From positions 2,170,001 to 2,234,000 of the forward strand of contig NZ_CP121463.1 in the NCBI RefSeq assembly GCF_029690065.1: a DNA stretch of 64,000 nt, given 5' to 3'. Numbering within the stretch: position 1 is the stretch's first letter; each line of letters starts with the position of its first letter. Positions 39,401-48,901 of this stretch are shown here, piece after piece. Both the position numbers and the translations under genes were made by a program. This DNA comes from Arthrobacter sp. Y-9. Lineage in GTDB: Bacteria; Actinomycetota; Actinomycetes; Actinomycetales; Micrococcaceae. Below the pieces are notes generated by a model. That model ran no database searches. It worked only from the letters and a program-made list of their open reading frames with translations, and had not been told where the DNA came from.

Positions 39401-40446
39401 CCCCCGTCCTCCGGCAGAACGACGTCCGGGCAGGAACCCGCATCCACGGTGTGGGGGCCTTCCGCCCTGACGTCGTGGTGACCAATGACGACGTCTGCCA
39501 GTGGATCGACTCCTCGGACGAATGGATCCGGCAGCGCACGGGCATCGTGACCCGGCGCCGCGCCTCCCAGGACGTGAGCGTCATCGACATGGCCGAAGGC
39601 GCCGCTCGCGACGCTCTGGTCAAGGCGGGCATCGAGGCGTCCCGTCTCGGGGCGGTCATCGTCTCCACGGTCTCACACCCTTTCGCCACGCCGTCCGCGG
39701 CGACAGCTCTGGCCGAACGCCTCGGAGCGACCCCGGCCCCCGCCTACGACATCTCCGCAGCATGCGCCGGCTACTGCTACGGCGTGGCGCAGGCGGACGC
39801 GCTGGTCCGCTCCGGCGCCGCCGAGTACGTCCTGGTGGTGGGCGCCGAAAAGCTCTCCGACTTCATCGACAACCACGAACGCACCATCTCCTTCCTTCTC
39901 GGGGACGGGGCCGGCGCGGTCGTGGTCGGCCCTTCGGACGAGCCGGGCATCAGCCCGTCCATCTGGGGTTCCGATGGCAGCAAGTGGGGCGCCATCGGCA
40001 TGACGCACTCGCTCAACGACGTCCGCGGGCTGGAAAGCCTCGCCGCGGCAGGTGACGAGGACGCCGTCGTCGAAGCCGCGCGGAACATCTGGCCGACCAT
40101 GCGCCAGGACGGCCCCACGGTCTTCCGCTGGGCCGTCTGGGAGATGGCCAAGGTGGCACAGTCCGCGCTCGACGCCGCCGGCGTCGCCGCCGAGGATCTG
40201 AGCGCCTTCGTGCCGCACCAGGCGAACATGCGCATCATCGATGAGATGGTGAAGCAGCTCAAGCTTCCCGAGCACGTCAAAGTCGGGCGGGACATCGCCG
40301 ATTCGGGCAACACGTCCGCAGCGTCGATCCCCCTGGCCATGCACCGCCTGCTCGAGGAGAATCCGGACATCAGCGGCGGCCTCGCCCTGCAGATCGGCTT
40401 CGGGGCCGGTCTGGTGTTCGGAGCGCAGGTGGTCCGGCTCCCCTGA
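39397..40446 (+). CDS. fabH: 3-oxoacyl-ACP synthase III
   Basis: Condenses an acyl-CoA starter with malonyl-ACP; in actinobacteria usually a branched-chain starter. 349 residues. Catalytic Cys in DISAACAGYCYG (about residue 122), His in VPHQANMRIIDEM, and Asn in SGNTSAASIP. The motif WIRQRTGI near residue 44 is typical. Translationally coupled to fabD by a 4-base overlap. Confidence 0.96.
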   Translation: MTPVLRQNDVRAGTRIHGVGAFRPDVVVTNDDVCQWIDSSDEWIRQRTGIVTRRRASQDVSVIDMAEGAARDALVKAGIEASRLGAVIVSTVSHPFATPSAATALAERLGATPAPAYDISAACAGYCYGVAQADALVRSGAAEYVLVVGAEKLSDFIDNHERTISFLLGDGAGAVVVGPSDEPGISPSIWGSDGSKWGAIGMTHSLNDVRGLESLAAAGDEDAVVEAARNIWPTMRQDGPTVFRWAVWEMAKVAQSALDAAGVAAEDLSAFVPHQANMRIIDEMVKQLKLPEHVKVGRDIADSGNTSAASIPLAMHRLLEENPDISGGLALQIGFGAGLVFGAQVVRLP

Positions 40447-40545
40447 GCCTCATGACTTCCCGACCACAACTTCACAAGCACCGGTCAGCACAAGCTGGCC
40501 GTCAAGCCCCGGCAGCTGCCGGAACAACACAGAAAAGGAGCCGAC

Positions 40546-40791
40546 ATGGCTAGCAACGAAGAGATCCTGGCCGGCCTGGCTGAAATCGTCAACGAGGAGA
40601 CCGGCCTGGCTCCCGAGGCTGTCGAGCTGGACAAGTCCTTCACGGAGGACCTGGACATCGACTCCATCTCCATGATGACCATCGTGGTGAACGCTGAGGA
40701 GAAGTTCGGCGTGCGCATCCCCGACGAAGAGGTCAAGAACCTCAAGACCGTCGCCGACGCCGTGAACTTCATCGCGAACGCCCAGGCCTGA
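40546..40791 (+). CDS. acpP: Acyl carrier protein
   Basis: 81 residues, acidic, carrying growing acyl chains on a phosphopantetheine arm. The attachment site is Ser40 in EDLDIDSISMM. ATG 40546 has AAAAGGAG 8 bases upstream, a strong site fitting the high expression usual for ACP. Lies 99 bases after fabH. Confidence 0.97.
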   Translation: MASNEEILAGLAEIVNEETGLAPEAVELDKSFTEDLDIDSISMMTIVVNAEEKFGVRIPDEEVKNLKTVADAVNFIANAQA

Positions 40792-40849
40792 TCGCCTGCT
40801 GCCGGAGCTGACCACCCCGGGATGACCACATCCCGAGGTGGCGCTCCCT

Positions 40850-40910
40850 GGCACGGCGGGCGGCGGCGCCCCTCTCAACCGAGGACGCCACCGCCCGCCC
40901 TGCCCGTGCC
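40850..40910 (+). terminator. Large hairpin between acpP and fabF
   Basis: GGCACGG and CGGGCGGCGGCG pair with CGCCACCGCCCGCC and CCGTGCC across an A/T-rich loop, starting 59 bases after acpP. No T-tract. It may attenuate transcription between the abundant ACP and the less-needed fabF, or stabilise the acpP message. Confidence 0.55.
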
Positions 40911-40998
40911 GGACGCCGTCCCAGGAGGCGCCCACCACGGCACTCCCCTGAACCTGACGCCCTACAGGGCAGACCCTTAGATCACTTGGAGAGTGACG

Positions 40999-42237
40999 AT
41001 GCCTCGCAAAGTTGTCATCACCGGCCTCGGTGCCACCACGCCCATCGGTGGCGACGTCCCCACTCTGTGGAAGAACGCCCTCAAGGGCGTCTCCGGCGCG
41101 CGCACCCTCGAGGACGAGTGGGTCAGCACCTACGAGCTCCCCGTCACTTTCGCAGCCCGCTGCTCCGAACCGGCGTCTGAGAAGCTCAGCCGTGTCGAGA
41201 TGAAGCGCATGGACCCGTCCACCCAGTTCGGTGTGGTCGCGGCCCGCGAAGCCTGGGCGGACTCCGGCATCGAAGACATGGACAAGGACCGCCTCGGCGT
41301 GGCCTTCGCCACCGGCATCGGCGGCGTCTGGACCCTGCTGGACGCCTGGGACACGCTCAAGGAGCGTGGCCCCCGCCGCGTGCTGCCCATGACCGTGCCG
41401 ATGCTCATGCCCAACGGCGTGGCCGCGGCCGTGAGCCTGGACCTCGGCGCCCGTGCCGGCGCCCACACCCCCGTGTCGGCGTGCGCCTCCGGCACCGAGG
41501 CCCTGCACCTGGGCCTGGACCTGATCCGCTCGGGCAAGGCCGATGTGGTCATGTGCGGTGGCGCGGAAGCCGCCATCCACCCGATGCCGATCGCCGCGTT
41601 CGCCTCCATGCAGGCCCTGTCCCGCCGGAACGACGACCCGCAGCACGCTTCGCGTCCGTACGACGTGAACCGTGACGGTTTCGTCATGGGTGAAGGCGCC
41701 GGCGCACTGGTGCTCGAGGCCGAGGAACACGCTCTGGCCCGCGGCGCCCGCATCTACGGCGAGCTGGCCGGCACTTCGGTCACCGCTGACGCGTACCACA
41801 TCACGGCTCCGGACCCCGAGGGCCTGGGCGCCACCCGCGCGCTCAAGGCCGCCATGTTCGACGGCCGTATCCAGCCGGAGGACGTGGTGCACGTGAACGC
41901 CCACGCCACCTCCACCCCAGTGGGCGACAAGCCCGAGTACACCGCCTTGCGTGCCGCTCTGGGCACCCACGTGGACGACGTGGCGGTCTCCGCCACCAAG
42001 TCCCAGATGGGTCACCTCCTGGGCGCCTCCGGCGCCGTGGAGGCCGTGTTGACGGCGCTGGCGGTCTACGAGCGCAAGGCACCGGTCACGATCAACCTGG
42101 AGAACCAGGACCCGGAGATCCCGCTGGACGTGGTCACCAAGACCGCCCGCGAGCTCCCCGCCGGTGACATCGTGGCGCTGAGCAACTCGTTCGGCTTCGG
42201 CGGCCACAACGCCGTGATCGCGGTCCGTAACTACTGA
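40999..42237 (+). CDS. fabF: 3-oxoacyl-ACP synthase II
   Basis: Elongating condensing enzyme. 412 residues from ATG 40999, which has GGAG 7 bases upstream; the GTG at 40993 is too close to that site. Cys in VSACASGTEAL (about residue 164), His in NAHATSTPVGD, and His in SQMGHLLGASGAVE complete the Cys-His-His triad. Ends the fabD-fabH-acpP-fabF cluster ahead of a strong terminator. Confidence 0.96.
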   Translation: MPRKVVITGLGATTPIGGDVPTLWKNALKGVSGARTLEDEWVSTYELPVTFAARCSEPASEKLSRVEMKRMDPSTQFGVVAAREAWADSGIEDMDKDRLGVAFATGIGGVWTLLDAWDTLKERGPRRVLPMTVPMLMPNGVAAAVSLDLGARAGAHTPVSACASGTEALHLGLDLIRSGKADVVMCGGAEAAIHPMPIAAFASMQALSRRNDDPQHASRPYDVNRDGFVMGEGAGALVLEAEEHALARGARIYGELAGTSVTADAYHITAPDPEGLGATRALKAAMFDGRIQPEDVVHVNAHATSTPVGDKPEYTALRAALGTHVDDVAVSATKSQMGHLLGASGAVEAVLTALAVYERKAPVTINLENQDPEIPLDVVTKTARELPAGDIVALSNSFGFGGHNAVIAVRNY

Positions 42238-42262
42238 TCCGCACGCAGCCGCATTGACGACG

Positions 42263-42296
42263 ACGGCGCCGCTCACCTGATGGTGAGCGGCGCCGT
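42263..42296 (+). terminator. Terminator after fabF
   Basis: Perfect 15-base stem (ACGGCGCCGCTCACC / GGTGAGCGGCGCCGT), loop TGAT, followed by TCTCGTT. The rest of 42297-42448 shows no feature. Confidence 0.85.
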
Positions 42297-42448
42297 TCTC
42301 GTTGGTGCAGGATTTCCCTTGCCGCGGCTGCGCTGCGGACAGCCTCGAGGCGCGTGGGGTCCGACGGCATTCACGCTCGGTGCCGGCCCATGGCTTGGAG
42401 GACGGGCCGTCCCGAGGATGTGCGCGTAGTGCTGCGCGTCAGAGGGAG

Positions 42449-42952
42449 TCAGCCCACCTGGTGGAGCCAGCGGACGTTGGAACCTTCCGAGGCGTGACGG
42501 AACGGCTCCAATTCCTCGTCCCAGGCTTCGCCGAGGGCGAGCGAGAGCTCATGGTAGACGGCGGCGGGGTCGCCGGCACCGGCTTCGTAGGCGAAGCGGA
42601 TCCGGTCTTCGGAGACCATGATGTTGCCGTGAGCGTCCGTGACGGCGTGGAAGATGCCGAGTTCCGGGGTATGGGACCAGCGGCCGCCATCGGTTCCGGG
42701 CGACGCTTCTTCGGTCACTTCGTAGCGGAGATGAGTCCAGCCACGGAGCGTGGACGCCAGCTGGATCGCGGTCCCGGGGGCACCGGTCCAGGCCAGCTCA
42801 GCCCGGAACATTCCAGGCGCGGCGGGCTGAGCCATCCACTCCAGGGTGGCCGAATCGTCCAGCAGCGATGCGACGGCCCACTCGACGTGGGGGCACAGCG
42901 CAGCTGGGGCGGAGTGCACGAACAGCACTCCCCGAGTCATTGCAACAGACAT
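42449..42952 (-). CDS. DUF3145 family protein
   Basis: 167 residues from ATG 42952, which has AGGAGG upstream and gives the conserved start MSVAMTRGVLFVHSAP. Actinobacterial family of unknown function, with the blocks LCPHVEWAVASLL, LRGWTHLRYEVTEE, GGRWSHTPELGIFHA and LGEAWDEELEPFRHASEG. Mixed alpha/beta, no signal peptide. Convergent with fabF; in many actinobacteria the family is a neighbour of the fab cluster. Confidence 0.92.
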   Translation of the reverse strand: MSVAMTRGVLFVHSAPAALCPHVEWAVASLLDDSATLEWMAQPAAPGMFRAELAWTGAPGTAIQLASTLRGWTHLRYEVTEEASPGTDGGRWSHTPELGIFHAVTDAHGNIMVSEDRIRFAYEAGAGDPAAVYHELSLALGEAWDEELEPFRHASEGSNVRWLHQVG

Positions 42953-43186
42953 CCCATCCTCCTTAGCCGTAGGTACGTCTTCCCCAACGCCCTCGACTCC
43001 GTGAAGTCCGGTGATTCCTGTGTCGCCTTCTTGCAGGCTCTTGAGTTGTCTGTGGCCTTGCGGCACCGGCCGATGGTTCAAGCACTACTTGAACCCCGGC
43101 GCTGGTTCTTATTGTGCCGTAGGGCGGTGATTTGTGCCAGTGGCGGAGTCGCCCGGCCGGTGCGCGCACGGCGAGGCATGAGGTTT
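42953..43186. other. Intergenic region between xerC and DUF3145
   Basis: 234 bases containing the DUF3145 ribosome-binding site and presumably its promoter, and the end of the xerC transcript. No repeat, RNA or further gene was recognised. Confidence 0.5.
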
Positions 43187-44110
43187 TCAGGCTCGGGGAT
43201 GAGCCTGGCGGTAGCTGTCCCTGAGGCGTTCGACGGAGACGTGGGTGTACAGCTGGGTGGTGGCAGGCGTGCTGTGGCCCAGGAGTTCCTGCACGGCCCG
43301 GAGTTCCGCACCGCCGTCCAGGAGGTGGGTGGCGGCCGTGTGGCGGAGAGCGTGGGGCCCGGTGGCCGCGGTGTCCCCCAGGGTGGCGAAGCGGTCCGCC
43401 ACCAGGCTGCGGATCTGCCGCGGATCCACTCGCCCGCCTCGCGCGCCGAGGAAGAGCGCAGGACCGCTCGACGCCGTGACCAGCGCAGGCCGTCCCCGCC
43501 GCAGCCAGTCGACGATCGCGCGGGAGGCGGGAACGCCGAAGGGAACGGTGCGTTCCTTGTCTCCCTTGCCGAGGACCCGAAGTGTGCGGCGTTCCAGATC
43601 AACGTCGTCCACGTCGAGGCCGACCAGTTCCCCCACGCGGATGCCCGAGGCATACAGGGTCTCGACCACGGCGAGGTTACGCAGTGCGACAGGATCGGCT
43701 TCCTGGGCCGCAGCCTGCAGGTCCTGGAGCACCTTGTCCATCTGTGCCGGACGGAGCACGGTGGGCAGGCCAGAGGTCTTCTTCGGCGACCGCAGCCGAA
43801 GCGTGGGGTCCTGCGTGATCCCGCCTTCGCGCAGGAGCCACGCGAAGAAGGTCCTGGCGCTGGCCGCATGCCGCGCCAGGGTGGCCCGCGCCATCCCCCG
43901 AGCCGAATGGTCCGCGAGCCACTCGCGCAGCAAATGAAGGTCCACGTCATCCCAGGACGTCGCCCCGGCCTTCGCGGCGAACTCCTGCAACTGCCGGACG
44001 TCCGTGAGGTACGCCCGCAGGGTGTTCCCGGACCGGCCCCGCTCGCCCGTGAGGTACCGAGCGTATTCGTCCAGGATGCTGTCCTGGAAGGGGGCTGGTT
44101 TCTGTGGCAC
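43187..44110 (-). CDS. xerC: Tyrosine recombinase XerC
   Basis: Site-specific recombinase resolving chromosome dimers at dif with XerD. 307 residues from GTG 44110 with GGAGAG upstream; the long upstream extension of the frame has no family character. The SAM-like core-binding domain covers residues 9-93, and the catalytic domain about 115-300 has Arg158 (ASGIRVGEL), Lys182 (GKGDKER), His253/Arg256 (HALRH), His279 (LLGHS) and Tyr288 (TQLYTH). All five catalytic residues are present. Position next to dprA is the standard actinobacterial location of xerC rather than of a mobile integrase. Confidence 0.93.
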   Translation of the reverse strand: MPQKPAPFQDSILDEYARYLTGERGRSGNTLRAYLTDVRQLQEFAAKAGATSWDDVDLHLLREWLADHSARGMARATLARHAASARTFFAWLLREGGITQDPTLRLRSPKKTSGLPTVLRPAQMDKVLQDLQAAAQEADPVALRNLAVVETLYASGIRVGELVGLDVDDVDLERRTLRVLGKGDKERTVPFGVPASRAIVDWLRRGRPALVTASSGPALFLGARGGRVDPRQIRSLVADRFATLGDTAATGPHALRHTAATHLLDGGAELRAVQELLGHSTPATTQLYTHVSVERLRDSYRQAHPRA

Positions 44111-44161
44111 CTCTCCACTGTGCCGCCCTCGTGGGCCAGGATCAAGCCGGACACGGAAGGG

Positions 44162-44192
44162 GCCGGCCTGGTCCGAGCCGGACCAGGCCGGC
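44162..44192 (-). terminator. Hairpin between dprA and xerC
   Basis: Perfect 13-base stem (GCCGGCCTGGTCC / GGACCAGGCCGGC) with a 5-base loop, in the 218-base gap between the dprA stop and the xerC start. Probably ends the yraN-comM-dprA transcript. The remainder of the gap shows scattered GCCGG-type short repeats only. Confidence 0.6.
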
Positions 44193-44328
44193 TGAGAGCG
44201 AGTCTCGCTGGATCCGGAGGCGCAGGTCTGGCAGCGGTGAATCGGGCGGTGCCGGATCCTGTAGTGCCAGATCTGCGGCTGGTGGGTCTGCCCTGGCCGG
44301 ATCGGGCAGCCCACTCCCCTCCAATCTC

Positions 44329-45528
44329 TCATACGGGATTCCTCGTCGGCCCTCGGCGCCAGAGAAGCCCGACGGATTCCGCCAGTCCCAGCACCTGGAG
44401 GCGTCCCAGCCCCGCACGGACTGCCAGCAGGCTGAGCCCGGCCACCACGCAGAGCTTCTCCGGCGGGACGGGGGTCCGCAGCGGCAGGGCGTCCAGGAGG
44501 ATCAGATCCTCCAAGGTCAATCCGTCCTGAATCGCCGCTTCATCCCTCTGACGGAGATTACCGCCGGCATCCGAGGGCCCTCCCAGCAGTTCAAGCACCT
44601 CCGTGACATCGGTGACGAGGACAGCCCCGCCGTCGCGCAGGAGCCGATGACAGCCGGCACTATTGGCCGACAGCACCGAACCTGGGACGGCTGCCACGGG
44701 TCGGCCCAGGGCCTCGGCGTGGTGGGCCGTGTTCAGAGCGCCGGACCTCCACCGGGCCTCGACCACCACCGTCGCTCCGGCGAACGCAGCGATCATCCTG
44801 TTCCGCTGAAGGAACCTGTACCGGGTCGGCGCAGCTCCAGGTGGCACCTCCGCGAGCACCAGCCCACGGCGAGCGACCGTCCTCAGGAGCTCGTCATTGC
44901 CGCTCGGGTAGAAGCGGTCCAGCCCACCCGCCATGAAGGCGACGGTCGGGGCCCGGTCCCCGCCAGGATCGGCTCCTGCCAAAGCCGCGCGATGCGCATG
45001 CGCATCGATCCCGTAGGCACCGCCGGAGACCACCGTGAACCCGCGTCGCGCCAGCCCGTGGGCGATATCGGCACTGACCGTGGCGCCGTACGCGGTGGAA
45101 TCACGCGACCCCACCACCGCCACCGCCCGCCCGGCGTCCGGAAGGAGGGAAGGGTTCCCCCGGAACCAGAGTCCTAGCGGGGCTTGGAGCTCGAGATCAT
45201 CCAGTTGCCGCGGCCATTCCGCGTCCGACGGCATCAGGAATCCGCCGCCGAGCCGGTGCAGCACCATGAGATCCCGTTCGGGTGCCAAGGACGGCACTCG
45301 AGGCCTCCACCGTCCGAAGGCTGCGCCGAGGCCCTTCCACGTCGTGTTCCCGCTGTGCTCAGCGAGCAGATCCTGCAGTGAAGCCTCCAGGCGCTGATCC
45401 GGATCGCCCCCGGAGACGATGAGGTCGAGTGCCTCTTCCGGGCCGAGGACCGCGACCAGGGCGAGCCCCACCGCGTCCTGCGGTTCGAACAACCGTGTCA
45501 GAGAAGCACGGGCCAGAAGTTCACTCAT
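44329..45528 (-). CDS. dprA: DNA-processing protein DprA
   Basis: Loads RecA onto incoming single-stranded DNA during transformation. 399 residues. The Rossmann-like core holds VAVVGSRDSTAYGATVSADIA, VVSGGAYGIDAHAHRAAL, MAGGLDRFYPSGNDELL, RNRMIAAFAGATVVVEARWRSGALNTA and PGSVLSANSAGCHRLL; a winged-helix-like C-terminus follows. Its ATG overlaps the comM stop by four bases. Forms an operon with yraN and comM. Confidence 0.95.
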   Translation of the reverse strand: MSELLARASLTRLFEPQDAVGLALVAVLGPEEALDLIVSGGDPDQRLEASLQDLLAEHSGNTTWKGLGAAFGRWRPRVPSLAPERDLMVLHRLGGGFLMPSDAEWPRQLDDLELQAPLGLWFRGNPSLLPDAGRAVAVVGSRDSTAYGATVSADIAHGLARRGFTVVSGGAYGIDAHAHRAALAGADPGGDRAPTVAFMAGGLDRFYPSGNDELLRTVARRGLVLAEVPPGAAPTRYRFLQRNRMIAAFAGATVVVEARWRSGALNTAHHAEALGRPVAAVPGSVLSANSAGCHRLLRDGGAVLVTDVTEVLELLGGPSDAGGNLRQRDEAAIQDGLTLEDLILLDALPLRTPVPPEKLCVVAGLSLLAVRAGLGRLQVLGLAESVGLLWRRGPTRNPV

Positions 45529-47078
45529 GCTGCCGCCTCCGGCGTCCTCAAGGCGAGCGCGAGGCCCACGTGGTCACCGCTCGGAGTCGTGGAGCCGTCC
45601 AGATCGGCCAGCGTCCACGCCAGGCGCAGGACTCGGTCATAGCCGCGGGCGCTGAGCGACCCACGGTCCATGGCCGCATCGAGAATGCGGGTCGAAGCAC
45701 GATCCGGCCGCAGACCGCCCCGCAGGATCTTGCCCGGGACCATCGAGTTGGTCTCCAGACCGAAAGCCCTGAGGCGTTCGCCCTGTGCCTCGCGGGCGAG
45801 GCGTACTCGATCCCGGACCGTAGCGGTGTCTTCGTTCTCCCCTTGCGAGTCCAGATCCAGACGGCTGATCTTCTGGACCCCTAGCTGGATGTCCACGCGG
45901 TCCAGAAGTGGTCCCGAGAGGCGCCCGAAGTAGCGTCGCCGTGCCAGCGGGGTGCAGGTGCAGTCCAGACCCTTGCCGCTCGCCTTGCCGCACGGGCAGG
46001 GGTTGGCCGCCAAGAGCAGCTGGAAGCGCGAAGGATAAGAGGCGCTGCCCCCGGCCCGGTGGATCACGAGCTTTCCGTGTTCCAGGGGCTGGCGCAGCGC
46101 GTCGAGGACCCTTCGCTCGTACTCCGGAGCCTCGTCCAGGAAGAGCACCCCGCGATGAGCCCTTGAGGCGGCGCCCGGCCGGGGCAGACCCGCACCGCCG
46201 CCCACGATGGCCGCACACGTCGCCGTGTGGTGAGGGTTTTCGAAGGGCGGCTGCCGGATGAGTTCGGTGCGGACTTCTCCTTGCATTGCCAGCGAGTGGA
46301 TGCTCGTCACTTCGAGCGCGGCGTCATCCTCCAGGGCGGGAAGCAGACCCGGCAGCCGCTCGGCCAGCATCGTCTTCCCCGCTCCCGGCGGGCCGACCAT
46401 GAGCATGTGGTGCGCCCCGGCCGCGGCCACCTCCAAGGCGAAACGCGCCTCGTGCTGGCCGGCGACGTCCGCCAGATCCGGCACAGGAGCGGAGAGCTCC
46501 ACAGTCTCCTCCTTACCGTTGGAATCAGCCGGATCGAAGTCCAGGTTCAACTCCTTCGGATCCGCACCGAAGTCGAACACCAGCCGGGCGAAGGTCCGAT
46601 ACGAGGACACCTCCGCACCCGGCACCAAAGACGCTTCGGCGGCGTTACCACGAGCCACCACCACCCGGGAATGACCAGCCTTGACCGCCGCGGCGACCGC
46701 CGGCAGCACGCCCCGCACCGGACGCAACCGCCCATCCAGGCCCAGCTCCGCCAGGAACACCACACCCTCGGTCCCCCGGATCTCCCCGTTCGCAGCGATC
46801 GCCGCGACAGCGATGGCCAGATCGAATCCCGAACCGCGCTTCGGCAACGACGCGGGAAACAGATTCACGGTGATCTTCCGGCGGCTCAACGGGATCCCCG
46901 AGTTCGACGCACACGCCCGGATCCGCTCCCTCGACTCCGACAACGCGGTGTCCGGCAGGCCGAGAATGACGAATCCCGGAAGGGTGTTCCCGATGTCCGC
47001 CTCGACCTCCACCACCCGGCCTTCGAGACCATGAAGCGCCACGGACAGGGACCTTCCGACCCCGTTCCCGCCCGCCAT
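45525..47078 (-). CDS. comM: ComM/YifB-family Mg-chelatase-like AAA ATPase
   Basis: Hexameric helicase-like motor promoting branch migration when transformed DNA is integrated. 517 residues: N-terminal Lon-protease-fold domain (GLPDTALSESRERIRACA region), Walker A VGPPGAGKTMLAERLPGLLP, Walker B GVLFLDEAPEY, sensor region FQLLLAANPCPCG with a Cys cluster (CPCG ... CTCT) and a C-terminal helical domain ending RVLRLAWTLADLDG. Starts at the last base of the yraN stop and overlaps dprA at its other end. Confidence 0.95.
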   Translation of the reverse strand: MAGGNGVGRSLSVALHGLEGRVVEVEADIGNTLPGFVILGLPDTALSESRERIRACASNSGIPLSRRKITVNLFPASLPKRGSGFDLAIAVAAIAANGEIRGTEGVVFLAELGLDGRLRPVRGVLPAVAAAVKAGHSRVVVARGNAAEASLVPGAEVSSYRTFARLVFDFGADPKELNLDFDPADSNGKEETVELSAPVPDLADVAGQHEARFALEVAAAGAHHMLMVGPPGAGKTMLAERLPGLLPALEDDAALEVTSIHSLAMQGEVRTELIRQPPFENPHHTATCAAIVGGGAGLPRPGAASRAHRGVLFLDEAPEYERRVLDALRQPLEHGKLVIHRAGGSASYPSRFQLLLAANPCPCGKASGKGLDCTCTPLARRRYFGRLSGPLLDRVDIQLGVQKISRLDLDSQGENEDTATVRDRVRLAREAQGERLRAFGLETNSMVPGKILRGGLRPDRASTRILDAAMDRGSLSARGYDRVLRLAWTLADLDGSTTPSGDHVGLALALRTPEAAA

Positions 47079-47434
47079 CAGCCGATCCCTCTCAGGTGCT
47101 CGATGACCGGCTCTTCACCGCGCGCGGCGATGACGGCGATGGCATCCAGCCGGCGGCGCGGAAGACGCAGCCCCCGCTCCGCGGTCCACCGACAGGCCAG
47201 CTGATGCAAGCGGGCAAGCTTCGGGGGCGTCACCGCCTCAAAAGGATGCCCATAGTCCAGGCTGCTCCTGGTCTTGACCTCGGCCACCACCAGGGTGTCA
47301 CCGTCCACGGCCACGATGTCCAGCTCCCCCGCAGCGCACCGCCAGTTCTGCTCCACCACCCGGATTCCCTGGTCCTCCAGGAAATCCGCGGCAAGCTCCT
47401 CACCTCGCTGCCCGAGCGCGTCCTTCGCTCTCAT
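47078..47434 (-). CDS. yraN: YraN/UPF0102 family nuclease-fold protein
   Basis: 118 residues from ATG 47434 with GGAGG 8 bases upstream. Restriction-endonuclease-like fold: GQRGEELAADFLEDQG, AAGELDIVAVDGDTLVVAEVKTRS (the E-x-D and E-V-K metal-site pattern), and FEAVTPPKLARLHQLA. Function not settled; the family almost always lies beside comM and dprA, as here, suggesting DNA processing or repair. Confidence 0.92.
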   Translation of the reverse strand: MRAKDALGQRGEELAADFLEDQGIRVVEQNWRCAAGELDIVAVDGDTLVVAEVKTRSSLDYGHPFEAVTPPKLARLHQLACRWTAERGLRLPRRRLDAIAVIAARGEEPVIEHLRGIG

Positions 47435-47584
47435 GTCCCTCACCTCCACACCCAGTCTCGAGGCAGGTCAACAAGGAACAGAGAGGGGAATCAGCGGATG
47501 TGGACAAACCTTGAGGCGAACAGCCCACAGGCACCCGCGCGCGCCGTCGTCGGCCGGACAGGAACTCAGAGCGCTACGGCGCGC

Positions 47585-48880
47585 TCACCGCTCGTGAACG
47601 GTGCCGACCGCCTCAGACACAGACTCCTCAGTATGCTGGCCGCGGAACAGCAGCAGCGCCCCACCGAGCACTGTGACGGCACCACCGAGGCACACGGCCC
47701 ACGGAACCAGTGAGTCACCGGCATCCGGAAGGGCGAACAACAGCGACACGACGGCCGCGGCCGCGAGCGAGCTGAGAGCGGCGACGGACGCAGTCGTCGA
47801 GACGATCCGCCCGGTGAGCTCCGCAGGCGCGGCTTCGAGGAGGATGGGTGACTGCACGACGGCGTAGAGGCTGAACAGGAACCCGCTCACGAACATGAGC
47901 GCGAAGGACACGGCGTGGTCCGGCGTCCACGCCAGCAGCCCGTAGCTCACTCCCAGCGCCGCAAGGCTCGCGGAGAAGAGCCGGTGGAGGTTCCCGCCTG
48001 CGACCAGTCGATGCGCGGCCACCGCCCCCACGAAGCCGCCCACCCCGAACAAGGAGGACCCCAGTCCGTAGTCGATGAGGGTCCCGCCTTTGGTGTCCAC
48101 CCAGAGCAGCACCAGGGCCACGTTGTTCACCCCCAGCGGCACGCCGTACAGCACCGATCCGAGCAGCACGAACCGGAGCCGGGGCACCGTCCAGGAGGCC
48201 TTCCACCCGGCGATCAGCGCAGCGAAGAACCCGGGCCGAACGCCTGCGGGTGGTGCTCCGTCACCGGTCGTGGGCGGGAACCCCGTGAGGCTCAGGACCG
48301 TGCCCACGGCGAACAACAGGGTGATGAGGAGCAAACTGACCTCAAGGCCGGCGGCGGTGAAGGCGAACGGCCCCAGCGACGCCGACACGATACTCAGCGC
48401 GGTGAGCACGGTCATGGAAAGACTGGAGGCGGAGCCCCGCAGCTCCTGCGGCACGTACTGCTGGACGGCCTTGGCGCGGGCCGCCGTGAACAGCTGGTTC
48501 ACCGTGGAGCAGCAGACCACGAGCACGAGCAGGACCACGGCCAGGCACGGCACCTCGGTCCGGCCCAGATACGCACTGCCCGCGGCGACCGCGGCGAGTC
48601 CGGCACGGGCCGCCGTCGAGATCTTCAGCGAGAGCGCGGCGCCGAGGGAGTCCGCGTAGACCCCCATGACGGCCGCACCGAAGATCCTCGGGACCGTGGA
48701 CAGCACCACGTAGGAACCGAGGAGCAGGGAGCGCACCCCCGGATCCGTGACCGTGGCGGCGACGATCCAGCAGTACACCACGGATTCCAGGAGGAACTCC
48801 GCGAAGACGGTCGCCGACATCACCTGCAGGAGACGACGGAACCCGGAAATCCGCAGGACGGAACCGCGCGCGTCACTCAC
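47585..48880 (-). CDS. MFS transporter of unknown substrate
   Basis: 431 residues with about 12 hydrophobic helices (YVVLSTVPRIFGAAVMGVYADSLG carries the loop 2-3 region in weak form; QQYVPQELRGSASSLSMTVL fits the helix 4-5 region). It resembles the MFS_3/enterobactin-exporter-like group more than sugar porters. Placed between yraN and DUF2469, which are usually close neighbours, so it looks like an addition to the conserved block. Start ATG 48880; no obvious partner gene. Confidence 0.82.
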   Translation of the reverse strand: MSDARGSVLRISGFRRLLQVMSATVFAEFLLESVVYCWIVAATVTDPGVRSLLLGSYVVLSTVPRIFGAAVMGVYADSLGAALSLKISTAARAGLAAVAAGSAYLGRTEVPCLAVVLLVLVVCCSTVNQLFTAARAKAVQQYVPQELRGSASSLSMTVLTALSIVSASLGPFAFTAAGLEVSLLLITLLFAVGTVLSLTGFPPTTGDGAPPAGVRPGFFAALIAGWKASWTVPRLRFVLLGSVLYGVPLGVNNVALVLLWVDTKGGTLIDYGLGSSLFGVGGFVGAVAAHRLVAGGNLHRLFSASLAALGVSYGLLAWTPDHAVSFALMFVSGFLFSLYAVVQSPILLEAAPAELTGRIVSTTASVAALSSLAAAAVVSLLFALPDAGDSLVPWAVCLGGAVTVLGGALLLFRGQHTEESVSEAVGTVHER

Positions 48881-48901
48881 GTCGGTCCGCCCACGGGCAC
48901 A

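Noticed and set aside
43187-44110. Tyrosine recombinase as a mobile-element integrase
   Set aside because: Placement with dprA-comM-yraN and the 307-residue XerC architecture fit the housekeeping chromosome-dimer resolvase; no att-like repeats or phage genes are nearby.
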